A stretch of DNA of 38,417 nucleotides from Pseudomonas sp. Its GTDB lineage: Bacteria > Pseudomonadota > Gammaproteobacteria > Pseudomonadales > Pseudomonadaceae. The stretch spans positions 1 to 38,417 of the forward strand of contig NZ_JASLAW010000214.1 in assembly GCF_030147005.1 (NCBI RefSeq). Reading direction: 5' to 3'. The notes beneath the pieces were generated by a model. The model was given only the letters and a program-made list of their open reading frames with translations, searched no databases and was not told the origin of the DNA. Positions 7,953-15,478 of this stretch are shown in pieces. The number at the start of each line of letters is the position of its first letter. The first letter of the stretch is position 1. Both the position numbers and the translations under genes were made by a program.

Positions 7953-7976
7953 AAAAGCCCGCAATTACGCGGGCTT
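7953..7976 (-). terminator. Rho-independent terminator of guaA
   Basis: AAGCCCGC (7955-7962), a 6-nt loop and GCGGGCTT (7969-7976) form an 8-bp stem. On the minus strand it is followed by TTTTGGGTTTTTGGG, so it ends guaBA transcripts. It may also partly stop the convergent island operon. Its presence immediately beyond guaA limits where the island can begin. Confidence 0.8.
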
Positions 7977-8022
7977 CAGGGCATTTCTTGCTAGATCGTG
8001 CCCGACAGTGCCGGACGTAGGA

Positions 8023-9600
8023 TCATTCCCACTCAATCGTCGCCGGCGGCTTGCTCGACACGTCATAAGTAACGCGCGAGATACCCTCAATCTCATTGAT
8101 GATCCGGCCACTGACCGTTTCCAGCAATTCGTAAGGCAGGTGCGCCCAACGGGCAGTCATGAAGTCGATCGTCTCTACGGCACGCAGTGCAACGACCCAC
8201 GCGTAACGGCGGCCATCGCCTACTACGCCTACGGATTTCACCGGTTGGAACACCACGAACGCCTGGCTGACCTTGTGGTACCAATCAGCTTTGCGCAGTT
8301 CTTCGATGAAGATGTGGTCGGCGCGGCGCAGCAGGTCGGCGTATTCCTTTTTCACTTCACCGAGGATGCGCACGCCCAGGCCCGGGCCTGGGAATGGGTG
8401 GCGGTAGACCATGTCGTACGGCAGGCCCAGTTCCAGGCCCAGACGGCGGACTTCGTCCTTGAACAGTTCGCGCAGCGGTTCTACCAGCTTGAGGTTCATT
8501 TCTTCAGGCAGGCCACCCACGTTGTGGTGAGACTTGATCACGTGGGCCTTGCCGCTCTTGGCGCCGGCCGATTCGATCACGTCGGGGTAGATGGTGCCCT
8601 GGGCGAGGTACTTGATGTTGTCCAGGTGTTTGGCCTGGGCGTCGAATACGTCGATGAAGGTGCGGCCGATGATCTTGCGCTTTTTCTCAGGATCGGACTC
8701 GCCGGCCAGGTTGTTGAGGAACTGCTCTTCGGCGTTGGCGCGGATCACCTTGACGCCCATGTTCTCGGCGAACATGGCCATCACTTGCTCGCCTTCGTGC
8801 AGGCGCAGCAGGCCGTTGTCGACGAACACGCAGGTCAACTGGTCGCCGATGGCTTTGTGCAGCAACGCGGCGACCACGGAGGAGTCAACGCCGCCGGACA
8901 GGCCGAGCAATACGTTGTCGGTGCCGACCTGGGCGCGCACTTGGGCGATGGCGTCTTCAGCGATTTTCGACGGCGTCCACAGGGCTTCACACTCGCAGAT
9001 GTCGAGGATGAAGCGCGACAGGATGCGCCCGCCTTGCTTGGTGTGGGTCACTTCCGGGTGGAACTGCACGCCGTAATAACGACGCTCGTCGCTGAACATG
9101 CCGGCGATCGGGCAGCTCGGGGTGCTGGCCAGGATATGGAAGTCCTGCGGCATCTTGGTGACCTTGTCACCGTGGCTCATCCACACATCGAGGCCGAACA
9201 GGCCGTCGGCGTCGATGTGGTCTTCGATGCCGTCCAGCAGGCGGCTCTTGCCGACCACGTCGACACGCGCATAACCGAATTCACGCAGCTCGGAGCCTTC
9301 AACCTTGCCGCCCAGTTGCTCGGCCATGGTCTGCATGCCGTAGCAGATGCCGAAGACCGGCACGCCGAGGTCGAATACCGCTTGCGGGCAACGCGGGCTG
9401 TCGGCTTCGTGCACGGATTCGGGGCCACCGGCGAGGATGACGCCTTTGGGCGCGAATTCGCGAATCGCTTCGTCATCCATGTCGAACGGGTGCAGTTCGC
9501 AGTACACGCCGATTTCACGCACGCGGCGGGCGATCAGCTGGGTGTACTGGGAACCGAAATCGAGGATCAGGATGCGGTGAGCGTGAATGTCGAGGGCCAT
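8023..9600 (-). CDS. guaA: GMP synthase (glutamine-hydrolysing)
   Basis: 525 residues, the normal length for bacterial GuaA. It converts XMP to GMP using ATP and glutamine. The N-terminal class I amidotransferase domain shows GICYGMQ with nucleophile Cys86 and the FHPEVTHT block with His181 and Glu183. The ATP-pyrophosphatase domain starts with the PP-loop GLSGGVDSS (233-241). The C-terminal dimerisation/XMP domain ends in ATIEWE as in other GuaA proteins. It lies 81 nt downstream of guaB in the same direction, so the two form the guanine nucleotide operon. Its 3' end borders the accessory island. Confidence 0.98.
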   Translation of the reverse strand: MALDIHAHRILILDFGSQYTQLIARRVREIGVYCELHPFDMDDEAIREFAPKGVILAGGPESVHEADSPRCPQAVFDLGVPVFGICYGMQTMAEQLGGKVEGSELREFGYARVDVVGKSRLLDGIEDHIDADGLFGLDVWMSHGDKVTKMPQDFHILASTPSCPIAGMFSDERRYYGVQFHPEVTHTKQGGRILSRFILDICECEALWTPSKIAEDAIAQVRAQVGTDNVLLGLSGGVDSSVVAALLHKAIGDQLTCVFVDNGLLRLHEGEQVMAMFAENMGVKVIRANAEEQFLNNLAGESDPEKKRKIIGRTFIDVFDAQAKHLDNIKYLAQGTIYPDVIESAGAKSGKAHVIKSHHNVGGLPEEMNLKLVEPLRELFKDEVRRLGLELGLPYDMVYRHPFPGPGLGVRILGEVKKEYADLLRRADHIFIEELRKADWYHKVSQAFVVFQPVKSVGVVGDGRRYAWVVALRAVETIDFMTARWAHLPYELLETVSGRIINEIEGISRVTYDVSSKPPATIEWE

Positions 9601-9634
9601 GAAGTCAGTCTCGTCTAATGAATCAGAAACAACT

Positions 9635-9656
9635 CGGGGCTGAAAGAACAGCCCCG
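9635..9656 (-). other. Intercistronic hairpin between guaB and guaA
   Basis: CGGGGCT (9635-9641), 8-nt loop, AGCCCCG (9650-9656) gives a 7-bp GC-rich stem in the 81-nt spacer. There is no strong T-run after it in the transcribed direction, so it is more likely an RNA processing or stability element, or a weak attenuator, than a full terminator. Confidence 0.4.
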
Positions 9657-9681
9657 GTTACTTAACGTTTTGCTGGAAGCC

Positions 9682-11151
9682 TCAACCTACGCGGTAGTTT
9701 GGCGCTTCCTTGGTGATCTGCACGTCGTGGACATGGGATTCAGCCATGCCGGCGCCGGTGATCCGTACGAACTCTGGCTTGGTGCGCATTTCTTCGATGT
9801 CGGCGCTGCCGGTGTAGCCCATCGAGGAACGCAGGCCGCCCATCAGTTGATGGATGATCGCGCTCAGGGTGCCTTTGTACGGCACACGGCCTTCGATACC
9901 TTCAGGGACGAGCTTCTCGGCGCCTGCCGAGGAGTCCTGGAAATAGCGATCGGACGAACCTTGCGCCTGGGACATGGCGCCCAGCGAACCCATGCCACGG
10001 TAAGCCTTGTAGGAACGGCCCTGGAACAGTTCGATCTCGCCCGGCGCTTCTTCGGTACCGGCGAACATCGAGCCCATCATCACGCAGGAAGCCCCGGCAA
10101 CGATGGCTTTGGACAGGTCACCGGAGAAACGGATGCCGCCGTCGGCGATCAACGGTACGCCAGTGCCTTCAAGGGCAGCGGCGACGTTGGCGATGGCGCT
10201 GATTTGCGGCACGCCCACACCGGCAACGATACGCGTGGTGCAGATCGAGCCAGGGCCGATACCGACCTTGACCGCATCGGCACCCGCTTCGGCCAAAGCC
10301 TTGGCGGCGGCGCCGGTGGCGATGTTGCCACCGATCACTTGTACGTCGGGGAAGTTCTGCTTGACCCAGCGCACGCGGTCGATCACGCCTTTGGAGTGAC
10401 CGTGGGCGGTGTCGACCACTACCACGTCAACACCGGCAGCCACCAGAGCCGAAACGCGGTCGCCGGTGTCTTTACCGGTACCGACCGCAGCGCCGACGCG
10501 CAGACGACCTTGATCATCCTTGCTGGCCCATGGGTAAGCCTTGGCTTTTTCAATGTCGTTGACGGTCATCATGCCTTTGAGGGCGAATTTTTCGTCGACG
10601 ATAAGCACGCGCTCGATGCGGTGCTTGTGCAGCAACTCGCGAGCCTCGTCCTTGTCGACACCTTCGCGAACAGTGACCAGACGCTCTTTAGGCGTCATCA
10701 CTTCACGGACGGTGACTTCAAGACGGTTCTCGAAACGCACGTCACGGGAAGTGACGATGCCGACCAGGTCGCCATCGTGCAGTACCGGAACGCCGGAGAT
10801 GTTGTGCATGCGGGTCAGTTCGAACAGATCACGAACGGTAGCTTCGGCTTCGATGGTGATTGGATCTTTCACCACACCGGCTTCGTAACGTTTGACCTTG
10901 CGCACTTCTGCAGCTTGCTGGTCGATGGTCATGTTCTTGTGGATGATGCCGATGCCGCCTTCCTGAGCCATGGCAATGGCCAAACGGGCTTCGGTGACGG
11001 TGTCCATGGCAGCGGAAACCAGGGGAATATTCAGCTCGATGCCACGGGTTAGGCGGGTCTTGAGACTGACTTCGTTAGGAAGCACCTCGGAATAACCGGG
11101 CACTAGTAGAATGTCGTCGAATGTCAGAGCTTCTTGGCTGATACGCAGCAT
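9682..11151 (-). CDS. guaB: Inosine-5'-monophosphate dehydrogenase
   Basis: 489 residues from the ATG at 11149-11151, giving the usual N-terminus MLRISQEALTFDDILLVPGY; a longer reading frame from 11202 would start 17 residues earlier, within the promoter region, and is rejected. It oxidises IMP to XMP with NAD, the first committed step to GMP. Two CBS domains (about residues 95-205) interrupt the TIM barrel and bind regulatory nucleotides. The catalytic loop GPGSICTTR contains Cys304. GGGAG precedes the start. It is transcribed from a strong sigma-70 type promoter (11188-11216) and is followed by guaA. Confidence 0.97.
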   Translation of the reverse strand: MLRISQEALTFDDILLVPGYSEVLPNEVSLKTRLTRGIELNIPLVSAAMDTVTEARLAIAMAQEGGIGIIHKNMTIDQQAAEVRKVKRYEAGVVKDPITIEAEATVRDLFELTRMHNISGVPVLHDGDLVGIVTSRDVRFENRLEVTVREVMTPKERLVTVREGVDKDEARELLHKHRIERVLIVDEKFALKGMMTVNDIEKAKAYPWASKDDQGRLRVGAAVGTGKDTGDRVSALVAAGVDVVVVDTAHGHSKGVIDRVRWVKQNFPDVQVIGGNIATGAAAKALAEAGADAVKVGIGPGSICTTRIVAGVGVPQISAIANVAAALEGTGVPLIADGGIRFSGDLSKAIVAGASCVMMGSMFAGTEEAPGEIELFQGRSYKAYRGMGSLGAMSQAQGSSDRYFQDSSAGAEKLVPEGIEGRVPYKGTLSAIIHQLMGGLRSSMGYTGSADIEEMRTKPEFVRITGAGMAESHVHDVQITKEAPNYRVG

Positions 11152-11187
11152 CGCGGGGGCTCCCGAGCGGGAAAATGGAAGCGCGCA

Positions 11188-11216
11188 ATTATACTCAGAC
11201 ACCCCTCAGGTCTCAA
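11188..11216 (-). promoter_or_regulatory. Sigma-70 promoter of guaBA
   Basis: On the minus strand TTGAGA (11211-11216) and a perfect TATAAT (11188-11193) are separated by exactly 17 nt, about 37 nt upstream of the guaB start codon. The match to consensus is strong for a Pseudomonas promoter, as expected for a constitutive nucleotide synthesis operon. Confidence 0.8.
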
Positions 11217-11256
11217 CGTAAAACTCTGACATATTTGGGAATACGGATAGGTGGGG

Positions 11257-11805
11257 TTAAAGCTCGACCTTGACCCAAGCGATCTTTTGATCCAGCCAAT
11301 CGGCAAACTCATCGATAAAGCTCTGCTTGAACCCCGCCTCCGCCCAATTGTTGAAAATGAATCCCAGGTTGGAAAACCCGCATTCCTGCAGGAACAGAAA
11401 GCCGTTGATGTCATCTTCATGCCCACACAACGGGCAGGTGAAGTTGTCGGTGTGGCCGGGCATCCAGTCTTCCAGGCTTTCGAACAGCGCTTCACCGACT
11501 TCCTTCAGGCATTCCGGGCAGCCCGCTTCTTCAAGAAAGCCCTTGGCCGGCGTATAGATGCAGCGTTTGTAGATGATTTCCAGGCCATTGACCGGTTCGT
11601 TGAACGGCAGCGCTTCAGGATGCAGCACCACCGCGCGGGCGCCGTCGGCCAGGGCGTAGGCCATGCGGTTGCCGGTGCGGCCACAGGTGGTCAGTTCTTC
11701 CTTGACGATGTTCTTGCGCACCAGCCAGCGCACGATCGCCCGGGCGCGGGGTTCGTGGACAGGCAAGGTGGATATTTTCGGGACAAGGATGCTTTGGGAG
11801 TTCAT
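11257..11805 (-). CDS. Conserved zinc-ribbon-like protein of unknown function
   Basis: 182 residues from ATG 11803-11805 (MNSQSILVPK); an upstream start at 11874 would run into the REP element and is rejected. The protein has an isolated Cys in TTCGRTGNR, then CPEC and CPLC pairs about 35 residues apart, which look like a four-cysteine zinc-binding knuckle, followed by an aromatic, acidic C-terminus (FIFNNWAEAGFKQSFIDEFADWL). No signal peptide or membrane segment. I do not recognise a characterised homologue; such proteins have sometimes been labelled as sugar ABC transporter ATPase, but no Walker motif is visible here. It lies about 105 nt upstream of guaB on the same strand but behind the guaB promoter, so it is probably a separate unit. 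Confidence 0.75.
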   Translation of the reverse strand: MNSQSILVPKISTLPVHEPRARAIVRWLVRKNIVKEELTTCGRTGNRMAYALADGARAVVLHPEALPFNEPVNGLEIIYKRCIYTPAKGFLEEAGCPECLKEVGEALFESLEDWMPGHTDNFTCPLCGHEDDINGFLFLQECGFSNLGFIFNNWAEAGFKQSFIDEFADWLDQKIAWVKVEL

Positions 11806-11839
11806 GGGCCTGGGAGTCCTGCGGTGTGGCGTCTGACGC

Positions 11840-11922
11840 CTTCGCAAGCAAGCCCGCTCCCACATTGACTGCATTCCTACAGGCGAAACGCGGTCAATGT
11901 GGGAGCGGGCTTGCTCGCGAAG
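11840..11922. repeat. Inverted REP pair (REPIN-like)
   Basis: Two 30-nt arms, 11840-11869 and 11893-11922, are reverse complements at 29 of 30 positions, separated by 23 nt. The core is the common fluorescens-group REP (GTGGGAGCGGGCTTGCT). It can fold into a long hairpin in RNA from either strand and lies between the stop of the TauE/SafE gene and the start of the zinc-ribbon gene. Confidence 0.92.
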
Positions 11923-11963
11923 AGGCCCTGAAGGCTGGCAGCTTAATCCCTGAAGAAATCAGG

Positions 11964-12731
11964 TCAAGTACTCAAATACCGCCCGATCAACGCAATCCCA
12001 CTGGCCAGCACCAACCACGTCACCAACCGAACAAACGCCTCACGGGACATACGCATCGTCAGCCTGCGCCCACACCACAAGCCCAGCGCCATCGCCGGCA
12101 ACAGGCACAGCGCCAACATTAACAGCGGCAAATCGGCATACACCCCGGCGATCAGGAACAGGCTCAGGCGCACCACGGTGCTGAAACTGATCAACGCACT
12201 TTGAGTGGCGCGCGCCGCGTCCTTGGTCAGACGGCTGTTGAGGTAGATCGCATATAAAAAGCCGCCGCTGCCGAACAACGCTCCAAACAGGCCGCCCACC
12301 GTGCCCATGGGGATCGACCAACCCGCCGCCAACTGCGTGGGCCGCGCCTTCACCGCCAGGCTGTAGATCGCGTAGGCGCTGATAAACAGGCCCATCAGCA
12401 GCAACAACAGATCCGAATGCAGGTTGAGCAAGAAGATCACACCGAGTGTGCAACCGATTGCCATGCACGGCAGCAGCCGTATCAGTTCCGACTTGTTCAC
12501 GTCTCGCCGCGTTTGCAACAGGTTGCCAAACGCCGCGACAAAATCCAGCAACACCAGAAGGGGGATGATCTTCGATAACGGCATGAACAGAATCAGGATC
12601 GGCCCTGCCACCAACGCGGTACCGAACCCGGCAATGCCGAACACCACGTAGGCCACGACCACGCCCAGGCCGATCACCAGCCAGTCGACTCCAGCGAACG
12701 ACCAGTGGTTCAACAGTTCGATTCCGTTCAT
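11964..12731 (-). CDS. TauE/SafE family inner-membrane permease
   Basis: 255 residues from ATG 12729-12731 (MNGIELLNHW); an in-frame GTG at 12758 would add nine residues. About eight hydrophobic segments fill most of the protein. The first (VVVAYVVFGIAGFGTALVAGPIL) and the later PMGTVGGLFGALFGSGGF repeat the Gly-rich half-motifs typical of TauE/SafE (sulfite exporter) proteins. The family exports sulfite, sulfoacetate or other small organic anions; the substrate here cannot be assigned. It is divergent from xseA with about 100 nt between start codons. A REP pair follows its 3' end. Confidence 0.85.
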   Translation of the reverse strand: MNGIELLNHWSFAGVDWLVIGLGVVVAYVVFGIAGFGTALVAGPILILFMPLSKIIPLLVLLDFVAAFGNLLQTRRDVNKSELIRLLPCMAIGCTLGVIFLLNLHSDLLLLLMGLFISAYAIYSLAVKARPTQLAAGWSIPMGTVGGLFGALFGSGGFLYAIYLNSRLTKDAARATQSALISFSTVVRLSLFLIAGVYADLPLLMLALCLLPAMALGLWCGRRLTMRMSREAFVRLVTWLVLASGIALIGRYLST

Positions 12732-12815
12732 GCAGACGTCCCAGATCTTCGGCGTCACTCATCATAGTGCAAGCGCTCATACGCACAAGGCCGTGGTGAT
12801 CGCCCTGCGAATGCC

Positions 12816-12821
12816 TATAAA
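12816..12821 (+). promoter_or_regulatory. Possible -10 element directly before xseA
   Basis: TATAAA ends only 9 nt before the xseA ATG, and no Shine-Dalgarno sequence is visible between them (ACTGCCGCCC). If used, the transcript would be almost leaderless. No convincing -35 is seen, so the call is tentative. Confidence 0.3.
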
Positions 12822-12830
12822 CTGCCGCCC

Positions 12831-14210
12831 ATGATTAAAGATCCCTTTGCCCGACTGGGCCTGGACCGCGAAGTCCTGACTGTCAGCCAGCTCAACGGCC
12901 GCGCGCGGGTGTTGCTGGAAGACGTGTTCACCAATATCTGGGTTGAAGGCGAGATCTCCAACCTCGCCCGCCCGGCCTCCGGCCATGTGTATTTCACCCT
13001 CAAGGACAGCGGCGCCCAAGTGCGTTGCGCGCTGTTTCGAAACAACGCTGCGCGGGTGCGCCAGGCCTTGAAGGATGGCCTGGCGGTGAAGGTGCGCGGC
13101 AAGGTCTCGTTGTTCGAGGGCCGTGGCGACTACCAGTTGATCCTCGACACCGTGGAGCCGGCGGGCGATGGCGCGCTGCGCCTGGCCTTCGATGCCTTGA
13201 AGGAAAAGCTCAGCGCAGAAGGCTTGTTCAGTGCCGAGCGCAAGGTGCCATTGCCGGCGCACCCTCGACGCATCGGCATTGTCAGTTCGCCCACCGGTGC
13301 GGTGATTCGCGACATCATCAGCGTGTTCCGCCGACGCGCGCCGAACATTGAACTGACGTTGATCCCCACCGCCGTGCAAGGCCGCGAAGCAATCGCGCAG
13401 ATTGTGCGGGCGTTGAAACTGGCCGACGCCCGCGGCTTCGATGCGCTGATCCTGGCCCGTGGCGGCGGCTCGCTGGAAGACCTCTGGTGCTTCAATGAAG
13501 AAGCCGTTGCCCGGGCGGTGGATGCCTGCGTCACGCCAATCGTGAGCGCGGTCGGCCATGAAACCGATGTGTCCATCAGCGACTTCGTGGCGGACGTGCG
13601 CGCCCCTACCCCGTCCGCCGCCGCTGAACTGCTGGCACCGGACGCCAGCCACCTGGTGCGCCAAGTAGAGAACCTGCACCGTCGCCTGGTGCTGTTGATG
13701 CACAACCGCCTGCGTCACGACCGCCTGCGCCTGGAAGGCATGGCCCGGCGCCTGCGTCACCCCGGCGAACGTCTGCGTCAGCAGGCCCAGCGCCTGGATG
13801 ACCTGGACATGCGCCTGCGCCGCGCTTTCGAGCGTAGCCTCAATACCCGGCGTGAACGCCTGATTCGCTTGGAAACCCGCCTCGCCGGCCAACATCCGGG
13901 CCGTCAACTGGCCTTGCTGCGCCAGCGCCTGGACAGCCTCGCCGAACGCCTGCCCCGCGCCATGCGCGAGGGCCTCAAGGCGCGTCGCCTGCAGTTGCAA
14001 AGCCAGGTGCAGACGCTGCAAGTGGTCAGCCCGCTGGCAACTCTGGGCCGTGGCTACAGCATCTTGCTGGACGAGCGCGGCCAGGCGATTCGCAACGCCG
14101 CGCAAACCCACACCGGCCAGCGCCTGACCGCACGCCTCGGTGAGGGCCAATTGCAAGTACGGGTGGAAGACAACCACCTGACGCCCGTCACCCTTTCGTT
14201 ACTGGATTGA
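12831..14210 (+). CDS. xseA: Exodeoxyribonuclease VII large subunit
   Basis: 459 residues, the usual length. With XseB (not in this window) it forms exonuclease VII, which degrades single-stranded DNA from both ends in repair and recombination. The N-terminal OB-fold includes TVSQLNGRARVLLEDVF and WVEGEISNL (about residues 18-47). The catalytic domain shows RRIGIVSSPTGAVIRDI and LARGGGSLEDLWCFNEE, then VSAVGHETDVSISDFVADVRAPTPS. The C-terminal half is a long charged coiled coil. The ATG at 12831 gives the expected N-terminus despite the lack of an upstream Shine-Dalgarno. The M23 peptidase gene follows after 3 nt. Confidence 0.97.
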   Translation: MIKDPFARLGLDREVLTVSQLNGRARVLLEDVFTNIWVEGEISNLARPASGHVYFTLKDSGAQVRCALFRNNAARVRQALKDGLAVKVRGKVSLFEGRGDYQLILDTVEPAGDGALRLAFDALKEKLSAEGLFSAERKVPLPAHPRRIGIVSSPTGAVIRDIISVFRRRAPNIELTLIPTAVQGREAIAQIVRALKLADARGFDALILARGGGSLEDLWCFNEEAVARAVDACVTPIVSAVGHETDVSISDFVADVRAPTPSAAAELLAPDASHLVRQVENLHRRLVLLMHNRLRHDRLRLEGMARRLRHPGERLRQQAQRLDDLDMRLRRAFERSLNTRRERLIRLETRLAGQHPGRQLALLRQRLDSLAERLPRAMREGLKARRLQLQSQVQTLQVVSPLATLGRGYSILLDERGQAIRNAAQTHTGQRLTARLGEGQLQVRVEDNHLTPVTLSLLD

Positions 14211-14213
14211 CTG

Positions 14214-15035
14214 ATGCCTCGCCTTCTCAGCTTGTTGATGCTCGCTTGCCTGACCTTCAATGCCCACGCCGACAGCTACATCACGCGCCTGCTGAACAAG
14301 CCGGTGCCCGGTGGAGTCGCTGTCGTGGACTTGGGAACCGCGGCGACGGCGCCCAAGGTCACCTACCGGAACAGACCGGTGCTGGTGGTAAAGGAACAAA
14401 ACAATTGGCTGGCGATTGTAGGGATCCCGCTGACGGTCAAGCCCGGCACCGAACGCATCATCCATGGCGCAGAGCAACTGCCGTTCGTGGTGGGTTTCAA
14501 GAAATACCCCGAGCAGCGCATCACCCTGAAGAACAAAAGCCAGGTAAACCCGGAGCCCGCGCAACTCAAACGCATCGAGGGCGAACTGGCCGTGCAGCTC
14601 AAGGCCTATCGCAGTTTCAGCCCGAACACGCCGAGCAACCTGCTGCTGGATAAACCGGTCAACGGACCGTTGTCGAGCAAGTTTGGGGTAAGACGGTTCT
14701 TTAACGGCGAGGAACGAAATCCGCATTCGGGCCTGGACTTTGCCGTTGGCGCAGGCACGCCGATCAAGACGCCGGCTGCGGGCAAGGTGATCCTGACCGG
14801 CAACTACTTCTTCAACGGCAACACCGTGTTCGTCGACCATGGCCAGGGCTTTATCAGCATGTTCTGCCATATGTCGAAAATCGACGTGAAGGTTGGCGAC
14901 ACGCTGGCGCGCGGCGCGGTGGTAGGCAAGGTCGGCTCGACGGGCCGCGCGACCGGGCCGCATATGCACTGGAACGTCAGCTTGAATGATGCGCGGGTAG
15001 ACCCGGCGATCTTTATTGGCGCGTTTCAGCCTTGA
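14214..15035 (+). CDS. Periplasmic M23-family (LytM) metallopeptidase
   Basis: 273 residues with a Sec signal peptide (MPRLLSLLMLACLTFNAHA, cleavage after Ala19 predicted). The N-terminal half is a substrate-shielding region typical of M23 proteins, with the VTLKNKSQVNP-like strand near residue 105. The C-terminal LytM domain keeps all zinc and catalytic positions: His171 and Asp175 in HSGLD, His219 in FCHM, and His250/His252 in HMHW. It should therefore be an active endopeptidase that cuts peptidoglycan cross-links, rather than an EnvC/NlpD-type activator that has lost these residues. It starts 3 nt after xseA and is probably cotranscribed. A degenerate REP pair lies just downstream. Confidence 0.9.
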   Translation: MPRLLSLLMLACLTFNAHADSYITRLLNKPVPGGVAVVDLGTAATAPKVTYRNRPVLVVKEQNNWLAIVGIPLTVKPGTERIIHGAEQLPFVVGFKKYPEQRITLKNKSQVNPEPAQLKRIEGELAVQLKAYRSFSPNTPSNLLLDKPVNGPLSSKFGVRRFFNGEERNPHSGLDFAVGAGTPIKTPAAGKVILTGNYFFNGNTVFVDHGQGFISMFCHMSKIDVKVGDTLARGAVVGKVGSTGRATGPHMHWNVSLNDARVDPAIFIGAFQP

Positions 15036-15056
15036 TATGAAGGGCGAGGCGACAGG

Positions 15057-15146
15057 CTTCATCGCGGCAAGCCCGGCTCCCGCCGTAGACCGAGTCGCTT
15101 GAACTGCACGCGATTTCCAGTGGGAGTTGGCTTGCCTGCGATGGCG
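15057..15146. repeat. Degenerate inverted REP pair
   Basis: The left arm (about 15058-15085, ATCGCGGCAAGCCCGGCTCCCG) is an imperfect reverse complement of the right arm (about 15119-15146, AGTGGGAGTTGGCTTGCCTGCGAT). It is the GGCTTGCC-containing variant of the REP, different from the 11840 pair. Confidence 0.75.
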
Positions 15147-15312
15147 CCAGGCCAGCCGCCTCAATTGCGCAGCTGATAAACGCCACGCAAACAAAACATG
15201 GAAATACCTTACTTCCGGCAATAAAATCTCGCACCCTACGCAAATAGAAGAACTTCTCTCAATTTTTCTCGACTGCTTGCCATCTTTTACCCCGACGGTT
15301 AGGGTTGAGCTT

Positions 15313-15390
15313 ATGAAAACCTCTCACACCCTCATTCAGCGCCGCCAGCACCGCAGTCTGTGCCTTGTCAGCGCACGACTGCCAGGCTGA
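15313..15390 (+). CDS. Possible 25-residue leader peptide upstream of leuA
   Basis: ATG at 15313 opens a 25-codon frame, MKTSHTLIQRRQHRSLCLVS plus five residues, ending in TGA 89 nt before leuA. It has four leucine codons (CTC, CTG, CTT, CTG), but they are not consecutive as in classical leucine attenuators. Its Shine-Dalgarno is weak. CTGCC at 15379-15383 or 15397-15401 could pair alternatively with GGCAG at 15437-15441, a layout that would suit attenuation, but no terminator with a T-run is seen. It may be a chance ORF. Confidence 0.3.
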   Translation: MKTSHTLIQRRQHRSLCLVSARLPG

Positions 15391-15478
15391 ATCGATCTGC
15401 CTCGCCCCAAAGCGTCGTCCCCAATAATAGTTACTCGGCAGGCCGCCTTTTCTCGGCCCTACAACAAAGGATTTTCCG

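Larger units (their letters stand above)
15036..15478. other. 443-nt intergenic region before leuA
   Basis: The left third holds a degenerate inverted REP pair (15057-15146). The rest is the leuA upstream region, with a small uORF (15313-15390), a weak promoter candidate (TTGCCA 15277-15282, 17 nt, TAGGGT 15300-15305) and repeated CTGCC/GGCAG complementary segments between the uORF and leuA. The leuA Shine-Dalgarno AAAGGA is at 15466-15471. No further gene is seen. Confidence 0.6.

Noticed and set aside
8008..9618. Plus-strand open frame of 536 codons opposite guaA
   Set aside because: It mirrors guaA almost exactly. The translation is rich in Val, Ala, Gly, His and Asp, as expected from the antisense of a G+C-rich gene, with no recognisable domain.
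9670..11052. Plus-strand open frame of 460 codons opposite guaB
   Set aside because: Antisense shadow of a high-GC gene; no ribosome site and no domain signature.
12777..14177. Minus-strand open frame of 466 codons opposite xseA
   Set aside because: Ala/Gln/His-rich antisense translation; xseA is clearly the coding strand.
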